From positions 24,850,194 through 24,914,193 of the forward strand of contig CM038703.1 in the NCBI GenBank assembly GCA_021613375.1: a stretch of 64,000 nt of DNA, in the 5' to 3' direction. Source of the stretch: Megaleporinus macrocephalus (taxonomy: Eukaryota; Chordata; Actinopteri; Characiformes; Anostomidae). Every line of letters begins with the position of its first letter. Within the stretch, counting starts at the first letter, position 1. Positions 45,300 through 58,344 of the stretch are shown here, piece after piece. Below the pieces are notes generated by a model. The model had not been told where the DNA came from and did no database searches. It saw only the letters and a list, made by a program, of their open reading frames with translations. The translations under genes were made by a program, and so were the position numbers.

Positions 45300-48200
45300 G
45301 TTAGTAGAAAAGTAAGTTTACACAGTTAGAATGGTGAAGCGAAGATTCAGTTTTGTATCTGAAGATAATCCCAAACTGGGAAGCATATATGCCAAAATTT
45401 TGCAGTTTTCTGATGCAAGTCATACGTTAGTTTTTCCAAGGGTGAGTATTAATGTCATCTGGGAGAGCCACAAATTCAATTTCAAGGGGACCTCAGTAGT
45501 AGACCAAAAAAGCAGAATGCATTTTCGGCAATAAAATCCAGCAATATAATTATCTCTCTCATAACATAATCAAATACACCCTCCAATTGGGCATTTAACA
45601 GATAATTTGGGGCACATGGTAAACATTTTATTAAGGATTTCTTGAATAGCTGTATGTACTTTCCCCCAAAAGATCTGGACTTTATCACACTTACAAACAG
45701 ATTGAATAAAAGTTCCCCTTATGAGTTTGGCATTTGAAACATAAAATCAGATCTATCTGGGTCAATCTTATGCAGATGTATTGCTGTAAGCTAGATTCTA
45801 TTGATAAAATTAAGTTCATGCACACTAATAGAAGTGCACTTAGGACACACAGTTTTGCAAACGAAAAGCCCGTTATCGTGATCTGTAACCTCACCTAGAT
45901 CTCTCTCCCAGATACCCCTAATACTCCCAGAGAAATCTGTACACGATACATCAGACAGAACATAATACATCTCTGAGATTAAACTTTTTGTAATAGAAAG
46001 CCTTGTGGTCAAAAAATGTTTGTCAATTCTAAACGCAGCAACCCCGCCCCCGAAACCGATCTAATAAAGTGTCGCATTTGAAGATACCTGAAAAATCTGT
46101 TTTTGTAAGCTTGTACTTATCAGAGATCTCTGAAAAGGACATCAAAACACAGTTCAAAAATAAACTACCAATTTGTGTAATATCATATTTGTTCCACCTT
46201 AACAGTCCAATGTTGTTCAATTGTGTGGGGAAATCTAGGTTGTGTGCAATTGGAGAAGACATAAACACTTAGATATGCCCAAATACTTCTTTACATCTTT
46301 CCAAGCCAGCAACATATTGAACACAGAAAAGAATCTTGACACACTATGTAATTTCTCCACCCTCTGTATGAATGGCAAAGACTGTATTGATAATGGAGAA
46401 CAAGCCAAAGATTCTAAATTCACCCATAGTGATTAAGTCCTATTAGCACACCAACTAGTTATGCATTTCATCTGGGCTGAACAGTAATAGAGCTGAAAAT
46501 TTGGCATCCCAGCACCTCTCCTTGGGTTTCATCAAGTAGGCTAATCTAAGCCTGTGTTTTTTTTAATTTTTTTTTTATTCCAGATAAACCTTGAAAATTG
46601 ACCATTTATATCTTAAAAAGAACTAGATAAATAGCAGGAGAGACACTGGAATAAATAATTATGGTAAAACATCCATTTTTATGGTATTAATTCTTCCAAA
46701 GAGAGAGAGTTAGTTAAATCAGTCTTAATCTTATTTATCAGGGGTATATTATTTTTAGTGTAAAGATCATTTAAATCTGGGGTAGGAAAAATACCTAAGT
46801 ATGTAAAACCACAAGTTAAATGGCATATTTGTTATTACTGAAGATGTACAGAAGAACAGAAATATTTAGTGGTAAAGCCATAGATTTTGAGAGATTGATC
46901 TTGGGGCCATACAGAACACTATATTGAGAAATACAGTGCATTAAGAGAGGTATAGAAGATTCTGGCCTAGAAATAGATAATAATACATCATCAGCATAAA
47001 GTGTGTGTCTAATAAAATTATTAAAGATTTCTTATGTACATTCGTAGTATATTATCAGAGCTATATCTGTTCTTTACGAATCCTGTTTGATCAGGTTTAT
47101 TAATTCAGACAACACATTTGCCAACCTTTGGCAAAAAATTTGGAGTCTGTGTTGAGTAAACTTAAAGGCCTACAAGACGACCAATTCTGATGGTTTTTAC
47201 CTTTTTTGAACAATAAGCAAATTACAGCTTTTTTCCAAGTCTTTGGTGTTGAACCCTGTCCCATAAGATAATGTGAAACAGGCACTAAGATTGGCTAAAG
47301 CTCTGGCCAAAAGTTTTTATAAAACTCAGAAGGATAACCATCAAGGCCAGGTGACTTCTGAGAGGCCATAAAACATAATGCCTGAATACCTCTTCTGGGT
47401 TAAAAGGAGCACCTAAATTATCCCTATCCTCCTCAGACACTGTAGGGAGAGAATTCCATCTAAGAATGCACTAATTTCCATCTCAGAGGCTGTACTTAAT
47501 AATTCTTAAAAGCCATATTTATCAATGAGGGATCAAACATAACAGACCCATCAGCATTATTTAAAGATTTAGTAACTCTCATCTTGTTCTTTTTTTTATC
47601 TGGTGTGCAAGTAGCCGACTTCGTTTGTTACCAAATTTGTAATACTTCTGTTTTGAAAATTTAATGTAAATGTAATTTATATGATTTATATTAAGCTTAG
47701 CTTTAGACTGTCATAATGAAATCCAATTAGCTTGATTTGGCACAGATTTGTACAGTTGTTCCTGACATTGTACTTTTGCTTCTAATTCTTATAAAAGAAC
47801 AATATGATGTAATTTTACCTAGAATTGTGGCTTTATCTGCATCCCACAAAGTGGCAGGGTACACAAGGGAGTGTTTATTATCTTTCCAATAGTCTCTGAT
47901 CCATTGACGTGCCAGATTGAGGAAACATGTATCAGATAATAGGGAAGAATTGAACCACCATATTTTATTTCTATATGTTGTAAATCCGAAATCTATTAGC
48001 ATGTATACTGGTGCGTGGTCGGAAAGAACAATAGAGCCAGTCTTACTAGTTTTTACCAGATAAATCAAATTCTTAGGCACAAAAATATAGTTAATGCGAG
48101 AATATGACCTGTGTGGGTTAGAGTAAAATGTGTAATCTTTAACTCATGGATTTAACTCTCTCCATATGTCCACCAGGCCACACACATTACACATTCCCTT

Positions 48201-49575
48201 CAACACTGAGGCTGATCTGAGATTGCTTACAGTGGAGGTAGACCTATCTAAGGTCTGATCTAAAGTACAATTAAGGTCTCTGGTTAAAGTGGCCACATAC
48301 TTGCAGTGCTGATTAAATAATAAAACAATATCTGACCTGAATTTGGTGCATATAGATTAAGCATCAAATTATGCTGACCAAACAATCACCCCATAATTGA
48401 AACATATCTTCCTTCAGGATCGCTAATTTGTTTTTCAAGAATAAATGGCAAATATTATAATGGCTAATATTATTATAGCTGTATCACATTATTGGAATTA
48501 GAATGACAAGATGCAAAATAAGCTTGTCCTACCCAATTCCTTTTAAGTTTTAGATGTTCTATGTCTGAGTTTCCTGAAACATAGCAATTGATGCACTCTC
48601 TTTTTTTAAGAAAAGTTAGTATTTTCTTTTCTTTTAACCAAAAATTTTAGCCCCTTTACATCCAAGGAAACACATTTATACGAACTCTTCATACCTGACT
48701 TTTAAAATATCTATCCTGATAACAACTGTATTGATGCAACATATTACCTTGACCAAACAAAGAACTTCAAGTGCAAGAGTTTGGATGTTTAGAAGACAGT
48801 TACCCACTAAACCCTCCCCTTGCCCTATACCCAACTGAAAGGCCATACCAAGTGAATTTAGGTCACTGACCCAAAAAGGCGCAGAGCAAAAAATCAACAG
48901 CAAACAAACAAGGCAAAGAGAAAAGCGAACCAGGGGAGCATGCACCATTAAGGAAAAGAAATCATAACCTCGCTCCAATCATTATAACTACTATATCAGC
49001 CATATCTATCAACCAGACCTCTTCTTTCTCTCTAAGCTTCCCCAATATTTGTAAAAATAAATGATAACGTCACCAATTATAATGCCAGTCATTGTCAAAA
49101 TAAAATAAAAGGATATATTCAAAGGGGTAAATAACCAAACCATGTAAAGACCCTACATTTCAAAAACACACAGACTCAGCAGTAAAAACTGCAAAAGAAA
49201 TCGAAGAAAGCAATTAAGTACACTTCAAGGAGGGACGTTCTCGGGCGTAGATGGCGTGAGCAATCTAGGCGCTCATTCAATTTTCAGCCTTAAATCCGAT
49301 GGAAGATCTAACCATTTCGGCAGCATTGAACCAAGGATTGTAGCAAGGGTTTCTGGGCCCTCTGCTTTTTCTGGGAGTCCTATTATTTTGAGGTTTTTCC
49401 GCCGTCCCCGATTCTTAGTCATTCATCTTAGCTTGTAGCTGCTCTAAACCCTTCTCCGTTAAACTCAGCTGGTTTCCATGTGCGAGTGAAGAATCCTCTG
49501 CAGCGGAAATTCTGTTTTCTGCCTCGGTTAGTCTCAACTTGTTTGCGGGCACTTTTCCAGACAACCTCTGGAGCA
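45300..49575 (-). mobile_element. L1/Tx1-type LINE, antisense, most domains recognisable
   Basis: The most complete intronic L1. From 5' to 3' on the minus strand: ORF1 at 49575-49230 with NRGRRKNLKIIGLPEKAEGP; endonuclease C-terminus with SIVLSDHAPVYMLID (48005-48040) and WWFNSSLLSDTCFLNLARQW; RT with SQKSPGLDGYPSEFYK (about 47310-47360), STPKTWKKAVICLLFKKGKN, CRPLSLLNTDSKFFAKG and the catalytic YADD (46987-46998). ORF2 ends with GAGMPNFQLYYCSAQMKCIT (about 46460-46530) and SFSEISDKYKLTKTDF (46100-46150). Frameshifts and stops are frequent. It is a different subfamily from copies A and B. Confidence 0.85.
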
Positions 49576-49639
49576 GAGAGCAGACTTATGCAGCCATTTC
49601 TCAGCGGGACATGTAACACCCATAACTGTATCATTTGTC

Positions 49640-49770
49640 CATCTATATTTCTATCCATCTATATTTCTATCTATATCTACCTATATATCCCTGTCAATAT
49701 GAATGCATTTTTGTCTGTTTATCTACAATTGCATCTACTTATATTTGCCTGTCAATATAAATGTATTACT
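49640..49770. repeat. Second site of the CCTGTCAATATAAAT minisatellite
   Basis: CCCTGTCAATATGAATGCAT (49690) and GCCTGTCAATATAAATGTAT (49747) alternate with TATCTATAT and TCTGTTTATCTACAATT words. It resembles 42725-43020. The two sites bracket the antisense L1 block. Confidence 0.75.
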
Positions 49771-49772
49771 GG

Positions 49773-49955
49773 TAGGTCTGAACGATATGGCGAAAAAATT
49801 ATATCACATTTTTTTTTATATCAGTGGATATCGATATATATCACAATATAAATCAAATCACTATTGACTTTTTACATTAAGTGCGAAGTTAAGATTTTGT
49901 TACATTTTCTATCAGAAGATGGACAACTATATTTCAAATAAATTATACACACGGG
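49773..49955 (-). mobile_element. hAT-like end fragment (copy 3)
   Basis: TAGGTCTGAACGATATGGCG, ATCGATATATATCACAATAT, AAATCAAATCACTATTGACT and TTTCTATCAGAAGA match the reverse complement of 24780-25024. It is one terminus only, in the opposite orientation to copy 1. Confidence 0.65.
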
Positions 49956-51994
49956 CCGGAGCTCGACCAATAACAGAGACCAAGGTGAATTTTAACTTAA
50001 ACCACCCGTTTGGGAATTTTATTGAAGGCAGCAGGGCAGTACAAGCAACTGTGGGCTGTGGGTTTGTCCCCATCTGCTGGCTCGGGGGATGACCAGGGGG
50101 AGTGTCTGATTGCCGTTTTGGCTTTGGGCAGATCCGTTTCCTCGGTCGTTAGCCTCAGAGCAATAGGGAGAGGGGAGACATTCACTTAGCGTATTATTTT
50201 AAGATAAACACATGTAACATGTTTCTTTCAGTAGTATTTGCTTGAAAAGTCGCATTGTTAACCGTTTCTTAATTGTCCAGTGTAGATACCCAAGGCTATT
50301 TTCAACATATACAGTCCATAAACTGTCCGAAGAGGTGTGTATGCTATTTGTCATTTGTGCCTCCAAAAGTCCAGTTGGAGTGTAGTCTATTAGTCTTTTT
50401 AGCCAGTATAAAAAGGGCAAGCACAATTGTTTGATAATAAATGGTTTCACCCAACCATTAACCAGGAATAAAAGAAGAGTTGTATGATCATTCATATTCT
50501 CTGAAATTTCTAAGAGTTTCTCACCTGCATGCAGTAGTTGGCGTTTTTTTCAGGTTTTTAGGATCATTTTGCAGAATTCTGCATGCAGGGTTTCTGTTTG
50601 ATGCTTATCCCATCTAGTGTAACTGTACTGATTGAGTGGGCCCTGTACCTCACTCCAATGCAATACAGTGGGCTGGATCACACTAACTGATTATCTACAC
50701 CAGATTGGAATGGGAATGTTGTTGATGTATAATCTCCTCCTGATTTCACACAGCACTCTGCAAGCTTTTTCCTTTAGCGCAGGGGTTTTTAATTACAATT
50801 CAGTAAGGTTCATTTAACAACATTTTCTCTGGCCAAGGTCCAGACCATCATAATTTCTGACTTGCCTTATGATTCAGTGCCGTATCTTATATACTGAAGT
50901 AGCCTAGTATCAGCATTTGATGTCCTCAACTACTGAAATACAAAACAAATTACAAATACCATTCATTATATTTCAACAATATTTATTGTTTTAAATGCTG
51001 AACTAAATGCATTATTTATAAAGCTTCTAATAAAAGCTTTTGCCTCTGTTTTAAAAAAAACAGAACGCTTAAAAATCATAGTGCTTATTTATAAAAGGTT
51101 AACTTTTTAGAGCATGCCATATGAATTAGCCTTTTTCTGACTCGCTTTATTCTCTGACTGCTGCTTCTAGCTTCGTACCTCACCTGTGTGTGCGCCGCAA
51201 GCCCATTGTAAGCCTATAGTGATCTTACAACGCACTTGATCTGTGCCACAAAGCATGTTTCGCCACTTATAAAAAAGGCTGTCAAAATTAAATCTTTCTC
51301 AATAGTTTAGCTATTTATCTAGTTTATCTAGTCTGCGTTGGACAACATCTGGGTCCGGGTCCAGACTGTGAGCCACCTATTAGTGGCATAGTGAATAGTG
51401 AAGTCGTAGATGCAGTAATAATGCAGCAGAAGAAGTGTACTGTATTGTGTTCTCCAGGGTGGTGCTGGCCAGAGTGAACTGCTATATGTTCCTGACATCT
51501 GGGCTTTTTTTTTTTTCTTTCTTTCTGGGGCCACAAGCTTTTTTATTTTTTTATTTTAATGATTTCTGTTTTTGTGTGCAAGTTATTTGACATCTCTCAG
51601 AACTGATTCAGTTTAAATATTCTGTCTTTGTGTAGTTTTATTTGATACTGTTTAATAATTACACAATATTTTCGTTTTTAGATTCTAATCTTCTGGTTGT
51701 CTGTTTTATATTTATTTCTCTGAAAGTCAGCTATCAAAGATGCTACATGAAAAATGCTGGTGATTTCATTTACACCAAGATTCACACCATTCTTATTATT
51801 TGTAAAATTGTAAAGGGTAGTGATTTTGTTAGATGCATGAACTGATTGAATGAACTATATGTATCTGTAGCTCCTATGGACTGTGTACAGCTTACTGGAC
51901 TTTTCTGCTGTTTGGGTTGATTGGGTTGACTAATTTAGGTGCACATTAATTTGATTGTGGTCTAATGGAGCACTTGCTGTCTGACAGTGAATGT
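49956..51994. other. Mostly unassigned intron sequence
   Basis: A minus-strand open stretch at 50199-50495 (98 codons; GWVKPFIIKQLCLPFLYWLK, LGYLHWTIKKRLTMRLFK) ends in a text, CTGAAAGAAACATGTTACATG, that also occurs at 55851 in the hAT-like copy 2. It may therefore belong to a transposon, but I do not recognise the protein. The remainder (50500-51994) is AT-rich with no supported feature. Confidence 0.4.
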
Positions 51995-53720
51995 TTCAAG
52001 TTTATTTGTCATTTGCATATGTCAGGACATACAAGCATTAAATGCTTGGGGTGAGGCTCATTTAATAATTCTACAGCTGGGCAGCATTATATATATAGTA
52101 GTAAAAACAATGCAAACATAACAATAAATAGACAATAAAGTAAAAATAAGCTGAATATATACATATAGTAATAACTTAAATATATAAAGGAATATCCAAA
52201 ACATATACCAAAAATATACATAAGATATACAGGAGGACATGTGTAGAAACTTTTGCAGCGGCAGTTATCTAAGAAGATAAATCTATTTAAAGTGACTTAG
52301 TGAAATTGTCTATAGCATACAAGAATAAATAAATAAATAAAAAAGAGCAGTGGCCGAGTGAAATGGTATTGTAGTCTTTCAGCTTCACAGTTGGTTCAGG
52401 AGCCTGACAGCCTGTGGGTAGAAACTGTTCAGTAGCCGGTTGGTTCTGGCTTGGATGCTGCAGTATATCCTGCCTAATGGCAGTAAAGTGAACAGGCAGT
52501 GTGCTGGGTGCCCGCTGTCTAACCTGATCTTCTGGATTTTCCTCAGGCAGCGGGACTAGGTCCTATAAGGCTGGTAGTTTGTTGCCTACAATGTATTCTG
52601 CTGTCCTCACCACTCCTTTTAGGGCCTTGCGGTCGCAGGTTGTGCAGCTGCCGTACCAGACAATGATTCAGCCCGTTAGGAGACTATATAGTGCATCTAG
52701 AGGCTGGTTAGGATATCAGGAGGCAGTCCAAACTTTCTGAGCCTACACAGGAAGAAGAGACGCTGGATCTCACAATCGTTTTGGTGTGGAGGACCCAGGT
52801 GAGGTCGTCAGAGAGGTGTTATGCTGAGGAACTTAGCACTGCTGACTTTCTCCACTTCAGCTCTGATGTAAAGGGGAGAGTGACCACCCTTCTGCTGCTT
52901 CCTGTAGTCCACAATCATCTCCTTTGTCTTGCTGATGTTTAGACAGAGATTGTGGTCATGGCACCACTCTAACAGAGTGCTGACCTCGTCTCTTTAAGCT
53001 GTTTCTTCTCCATCTGTGATATGGCCTATGATGGTAGTGTCACCAGCAAATTTGAAGATGAGGTTGGAAGTGTGTTTGGATACACAGTCATGAGTGTACA
53101 GGCAATACAGGAGGGGGCTGAGTACACATCCCTGGGGGGCCCCCGTGCTCAGAGTCAGAGTGGAAGAGATGCTGTTACCCGCTCTTACCATCTGCGGTCT
53201 GCTCATCAGGAAGTCCAGTATTTAGTTGCATAGATGAGAGTCCAAACCCAAGAGCTTCGGGATGAGTTTGGCTGGGATGATTGTGTTGAATGCTGAGCTG
53301 TATGAACAGCATTCTCACATGTGTTCTTTCTGTCCAAGTGTGTGAGAGCAGTGTGTACTGTAGATCTGTTGAAGTGGTATGCAAACCGGTGAGGGTCCAT
53401 GTTTGCTGGAAGCGTAGAACAGATGTGAGCTTTGACCAGCCGCTCAAAGCACTTCATAACTGTTGATGTCAGTGCAACAGGGCGGTAGTCATTCAGGCAG
53501 GTGACAGTAGGTTTCTTGGGAACTGTAACAACTATGGTTTCCTTAAAGCACGTAGGAATCACTGACAGTCTTAGGGAGAGGTTAAAGATGTCCGTGAAAA
53601 CCTCAGCCAGCTGGTTGGCACATGCTTTAAATACACAACTGTTTATGCCATCAGGACCTGGTGCTTTGCGTGGGTTTAAGCAGTGCTACATGTTTTACAG
53701 AATTTGCTCCTTACAAAATG
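51995..53720 (-). mobile_element. L2/Maui-like LINE with mutated RT catalytic motif
   Basis: The 3' tail is at about 51995-52090 (TTCAAGTTTATTTGTCATTT). On the minus strand: [20 protein letters not shown] and [20 protein letters not shown] (53400-53560), [32 protein letters not shown] and YTHDC (53080-53160), then [20 protein letters not shown] at about 52994-53055. The usual FADD reads FAGD through a single base change, removing a catalytic aspartate. The C-terminus lies at 52400-52990 (KTKEMIVDY-type, LRRLRKFGLPPDILTS-like). Frameshifts occur throughout. Confidence 0.88.
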
Positions 53721-54224
53721 ACTCTTACTTCAGCAGCAATCTTTTGTATAACATATAGAGCATCTCTTTAATCTCTTCTAGCTCAGTTGTAGCTGTTCTC
53801 TGTTGTTCTCTGGGAATTCCGTGCCAGCTCTCTCTGCTACTTTATGCTGGGTATAGAGGTTGTTGGTGCCCATTTGGATAGGGATGCACTGAAGGTACCA
53901 AAGGGTCTCCCTCTTCAAAAGTGTTTTGCTGTTACCTAATCCAGGGAAGAGCTTAGTGTGAGTGAAGCCTCTCGACAGTGCTATACTGAAGTCTAGGTCC
54001 AACTAGCACTAATTCTCTCTGCCAGTCTACACAAATTTAAGATTTCTTTTTGGCTTTCGCTTGTGTCACCCTAAAGATATGGCAGCATAGGAGAGAAATG
54101 GGGGGCATGTATGGACACTAGGTTTAGGAGTAAGAATTCTCTGCAGCAAGCCGGGATTTATGACAAGGGTGAGCAGCGTGTCTCTGTGAGGGAGGCGCAA
54201 AATCACAGGGCACAGACTGTATGG
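53721..54224. other. Unassigned intron sequence
   Basis: It could include the 5' part of the neighbouring L2 copy, but no conserved block was identified. Confidence 0.4.
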
Positions 54225-55510
54225 GCCAAATTCCTGTCAGGATAGCTTGAAGACATCAAAGACAAGATCATGAAAACTAACAACAGACTTGTGAAGGCGG
54301 AAAACAAATTCATGAAAGCGGAGGAGAGGATCCAAAACATGGAGGACATGTTAGCAGAAATGCTAAAGCTACAAGCGCAACTGGAGGCTAAAATTACAGA
54401 CCAAGAGGGTTGCTCTAGACAAACGTAGGACGATATCGGAAGTACATTACATATTAGATACATCAATCAACATAAATTAGACGCCACCTTGAGCTTTGAT
54501 GCCGAAAAAGCCTTTGATTCAGTCAGGTGGTGTTTTTTATGTGAAGTTTTGTCACGGTTTGGCTTTCACAGAGCAATAATTGACACATTCTGGGGTGCTA
54601 TATAATGGTCCATCTGCCAGAATTGAGTTTAATGGCTGCATTTCAAATTCCTTTTCTTCAAAAAGAGGAACAACACGGGGAGGGCCGGCCACCCCCTCTG
54701 CTTTGCCTTGTTTGTGGATTAGACAAAACCCTGACATCAAAGGAATAGAAAAAATTGTCAGGGGAACATAAGCTTGCTCTGTCTAATAATGTATTTATTA
54801 TGGCCTACACAGTCATTGCCACAACTAATAACCTCTCTTGAAGAATATCGGATGCTCTCAGGGTATTAATATTCTCAGGGTAGCTTAATATTCAAAAAAC
54901 TTAAGTAATCACATTGAATTATGACCCACCTGATCAGATTAGAAATAAATACAATTTTAATTGGGATGCACAATCACTTAATTTATCTAAAGGTACAAAA
55001 TTATACAAGATTAAGTTTGCATTAAAATCGTGGCGCGAGAGATTATATAATATACAAAAAATCAAGAATTGTAAGAATTATAATACAGATTTTTTTCCCC
55101 TGCCTAAACGGGGTTCACAAGTTGTTTTACATTTTTGAACAAGGAAGCCTTTATGAGCTTTAATTCATTACAACAAATGCATGGTTTAGGGCGAGCTGAT
55201 CTTCACAGTATTTTCAGGTTCTGCAGTATTTTGCCTAAATCAGTAGAAATAAGGGAGAAATTATTTCTAGAATGTACAATGGTTTTCATCAGGCCAAATT
55301 GGAAAATGCACTATATGTTAAGGAGAAAGGGAAGGTATTTCAGCCATGTGGAGGGAATTTAATTGGAAGAATGGCATGCAGTACATCATTGTCCCCCTCC
55401 AGAAGTGACACCTGGACGTTGATGCAGATTGCAGGAGACACTGTGGGCAAAGGGACGATAATAACTATTACATATTCTGGGATTGTAAAATTCTTATGCC
55501 ATATTGAAAG
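54225..55510 (+). mobile_element. L1/Tx1-type LINE, sense, heavily deleted
   Basis: An ORF1 coiled coil (LEDIKDKIMKTNNRLVKAEN, EERIQNMEDMLAEMLKLQAQ) ends at DQEGCSRQT (54230-54430). It is joined almost directly to the RT at ATLSFDAEKAFDSVRW (54480-54530) and a stop-riddled continuation (RNNTGRAGHP, LPQLITSLEEYRMLSG). Then come YDPPDQIRNKYNFNWDAQSL (54918-54980) and a degraded C-terminus to 55510. The endonuclease and the first half of the RT are gone. It is the only LINE in ctdp1 introns in the sense orientation. Confidence 0.75.
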
Positions 55511-55515
55511 GATAC

Positions 55516-56045
55516 ACAGAGGGCTGGGCGATAAAACGATAACCATAATTAATGCGAAATAGCGTTTCATAGATAGAACTATAAGAAGTAGTTGATAGAA
55601 TTAAGTTCCGTCCGTGTTTTGAGAGACAACACGAACAGCCAATGAGAATGAGAATAGCGCCGCTCCAAGCCAGTCAGGTGGCTGAACTAGAGTTCCAGCC
55701 ATTTCATGTTTGGTTAAAGCACACAGCACAGAGTGTAGGTGTAGCGGCAACTTAACCCACATGCTAGTAATTTGGTTACTGCAGGCGTCACAGTCGAGCA
55801 GAGAGAATAAAATAAGAGAAAATGACGACAGAAAACGTTAACTACTTCTGAAAGAAACATGTTACATGTGTCAATTTAAAGTGCTCGGGTCAGTTCTACT
55901 GTTGTGATCATCTCCACTGTGCAGAGCTGACAAAGCGTTTCTGTGTAAAATACTCCCTCAACTTGCACATGAGCGATTGTTGTAGCTGCAGATTGCGCTC
56001 CGGATAAATCCATGCTTTTACTGGGCGTGGCCAGTCACTTTTTTT
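55516..56045 (+). mobile_element. hAT-like element, right-truncated (copy 2)
   Basis: The left end is AGGGCTGGGCGATAAAACGA. It is then collinear with copy 1 at 24205-24480 (AGAATTAAGTTCCGTC, CTCGGGTCAGTTCTACTG, GCGCTCCGGATAAATCCATG). It contains about 230 bp not found in copy 1. The right end is missing. It ends about 230 bp before ctdp1 exon 4. Confidence 0.7.
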
Positions 56046-56272
56046 TGTCACTTATTGGATGCTTGCTGGTTTTGTGTAATTTCTATCAAATGTGTTTTGT
56101 ACTTTTTATGATACTGAAAAACAAGTAATTTAATGCCCACTAAAGATCACTTTGACTGGAAACTGAATAAACTATGGCCTCTGACATTTGCAAAGTAATG
56201 TAACCAAAGGGGGCGTGGGTCATAGTAAAGGATCAATTAGTACTAATTTTGTGTCTCTTTGTTTGAGAATAG

Positions 56273-56401
56273 CAGGCAGAGCAGCTTGGCAGAGAGGACC
56301 AGAAGAGGCTCCAGAGAAACAGAAAATTAGTGCTTATGGTGGATCTGGACCAGACTCTGATTCACACCACTGAGCAGCAATGCCAGCGCTTATCCAATAA
56401 G
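56273..56401 (+). CDS. ctdp1: ctdp1 exon 4 with the DLDQT catalytic motif
   Basis: A 129-nt, 43-codon exon between GAATAG and GTAAGA, encoding QAEQLGREDQKRLQRNRKLV then LMVDLDQTLIHTTEQQCQRL and SNK. VDLDQTLIHTTEQ is the signature of the FCP1-homology phosphatase domain. The first Asp of DLDQT is the phospho-acceptor and falls at about residue 187, against 188 in human CTDP1. Together exons 1-4 give 618 nt, exactly 206 codons, with matching phases at all junctions. The next exons (FHFQLGRG... onward in relatives) are not in the window, so intron 4 extends beyond 64000. Confidence 0.95.
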
Positions 56402-56829
56402 GTAAGATTTTTTTTAATTAAATAAAAATAAACCCACTTGTAAAAAAAGAAAACACACTGGTGGAGTTCGAAGAGAGTTTGTAATAAGTAATAAAAAACA
56501 AAGACAGTTTGGAGAAAATCAGTAGGAATCAACAGGAAGAAATAAGTAATTTAACCATTTTGAAGGATGTATTCCACCTTGTCACTGTCTGCTCCATGTA
56601 TACATGCTGTACAAAGATCCATTGAAATGATATCTAGTAAATGTAAATCTTAATCCTGTCTACTTAACAAGCTTGTGGGGTTTTAACATTTGACTAATAA
56701 AAGGGCTTTGCAGCTGTAGACGTTAGAAGTAGATTTCTCAGCCATACTGACAAATAAAAATTGGGAAAAATCATTCCAATTTTTTTCTATTAGTGTGGAA
56801 ATATCAATAGCTAGCTGTCTCCAGAATGT

Positions 56830-58340
56830 TGAGAAGAAAAGTAAGTTTACATAGTGGGTAAATAGGTAAGTTAGTAAGTACAATATGAAAAAAGAAAAAC
56901 CTTTATCTTTCCTGCCAGGTGGATAATAAATGTAATTATTATGAGGCCACAGCGAAACCTACAACATGTGATGAGCAAAGATTGACTCTTCAGTAAGCCG
57001 CTTCAGAGCCTTCGAATTGAACCATACTGCCAATGGATGCAAAGTGAAAGCCTGGCCATATAGTTTGACATTAGGGATGGAAAGACCACCTTTAATTTAC
57101 TACACTGATTCCAAAGTTTGATAAATTAATATGTTGAGATCCCCCAGAATTAAGTTTGTCCCAAAAACTGACAGGTGAAGTTAGCAAGATTTTTGATTAT
57201 AATCCTTAATTCTGACTGACTGACAGCCTAAGCCGAAGGTTCAAGAGAAAGTGCAACCAGCACAAGTGAAAGGGCACAACTTTGGTGGGTCCCGGTTTCC
57301 AACCGAAAAGTTTGTGACCACATTTGGCCAGTCGAGACTACTGTGATTGGGTTGGAATAATTTTAATTATATTTAAAATCCGAATCTATCTATATATTAG
57401 TTTATTATATATATTGAAGATTATTAGGGGGCATTATTTTGGTTGTTGTTAAAGGTCGGTAACTTGCACATAATAAGAGGTCTTTATATCGTAAAAATGA
57501 CTTATGTTAATCTTGCTCAATTGAAAAATATAATATTTGTAACAAAAGGGGCCCAAGCTCAGTCCAAAAAAGTTTACTAAAGTTTAGTTGGGATTCCATC
57601 TAAGCCTGGTTTGTTCATACGGTAAAGGGCGTTTTTTTTTTTAGGTCCATAAGCAGTCATGGGGCAGTTTCTGATTCAGAGTCAAATAGTTGTGACAAAT
57701 AAGAGAAGAAAGAAAAGACAATGTGTTGTCTATATCAGTCTATAATTCTAAATAAAACGACCAAAATGTATCGTTAATATCAGTTGGGTCAGTTGTTTCT
57801 TTAGATGAGGTTTTTACAGATTAAAAATTCACAAACTGAGTAATTTTAGTTCTGATAGATAAATTGCTTCCATAAAAGTAATAATTCTGTTTTGATATTA
57901 AAATAAGAAACATTTTAGTCTGGGGTAATGATTACGTTTTTTCTCAAATGAAATTTTGGTTGCTGGGTGATGAGAGCCAATTAGGAAGCTCTTATGACAG
58001 TCAAGGTCAGCTATCTTTTTAACACAAATGTTACTAATCCAGGAGGCATATTAGATACAGAAGACTACAGAGGAGTACGGAAGACTTTGTCTTGCAATTT
58101 ATTTAGCATTAAATTGTCAGCTACTAAAAACTTTATATATCTTTGCCCCCTGAAGATGGAAGCCATTGTGGTAGGGAACGCTTGATAAAGCCCACTGTAT
58201 CATTCTTTTCAGTGCCATCAGGCAGCCCCAGTAATTAGATTATTGTGTCTACTTGTGTCTGCTGATCCTGCAGCTCAAGCTCTTTGAGAGTTGTTTTTTT
58301 TTGTTCTGTTCTATCTGCTGACTTGACACTGGGTCAAGAG
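56830..58340 (-). mobile_element. L1/Tx1-type LINE, antisense, heavily decayed
   Basis: The minus strand carries GGLSIPNVKLYGQAFTLHPL and AVWFNSKALKRL (about 56995-57095), an RT-start block MNKPGLDGIPTKL (about 57590-57625), and an ORF1 remnant LKELELQDQQTQVDTII with LLGLPDGTEKNDTVGFIKRS (58150-58300). The order ORF1, RT, C-terminus is preserved, but most of the coding sequence is deleted or full of stops. Confidence 0.7.
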
Positions 58341-58344
58341 AGGA

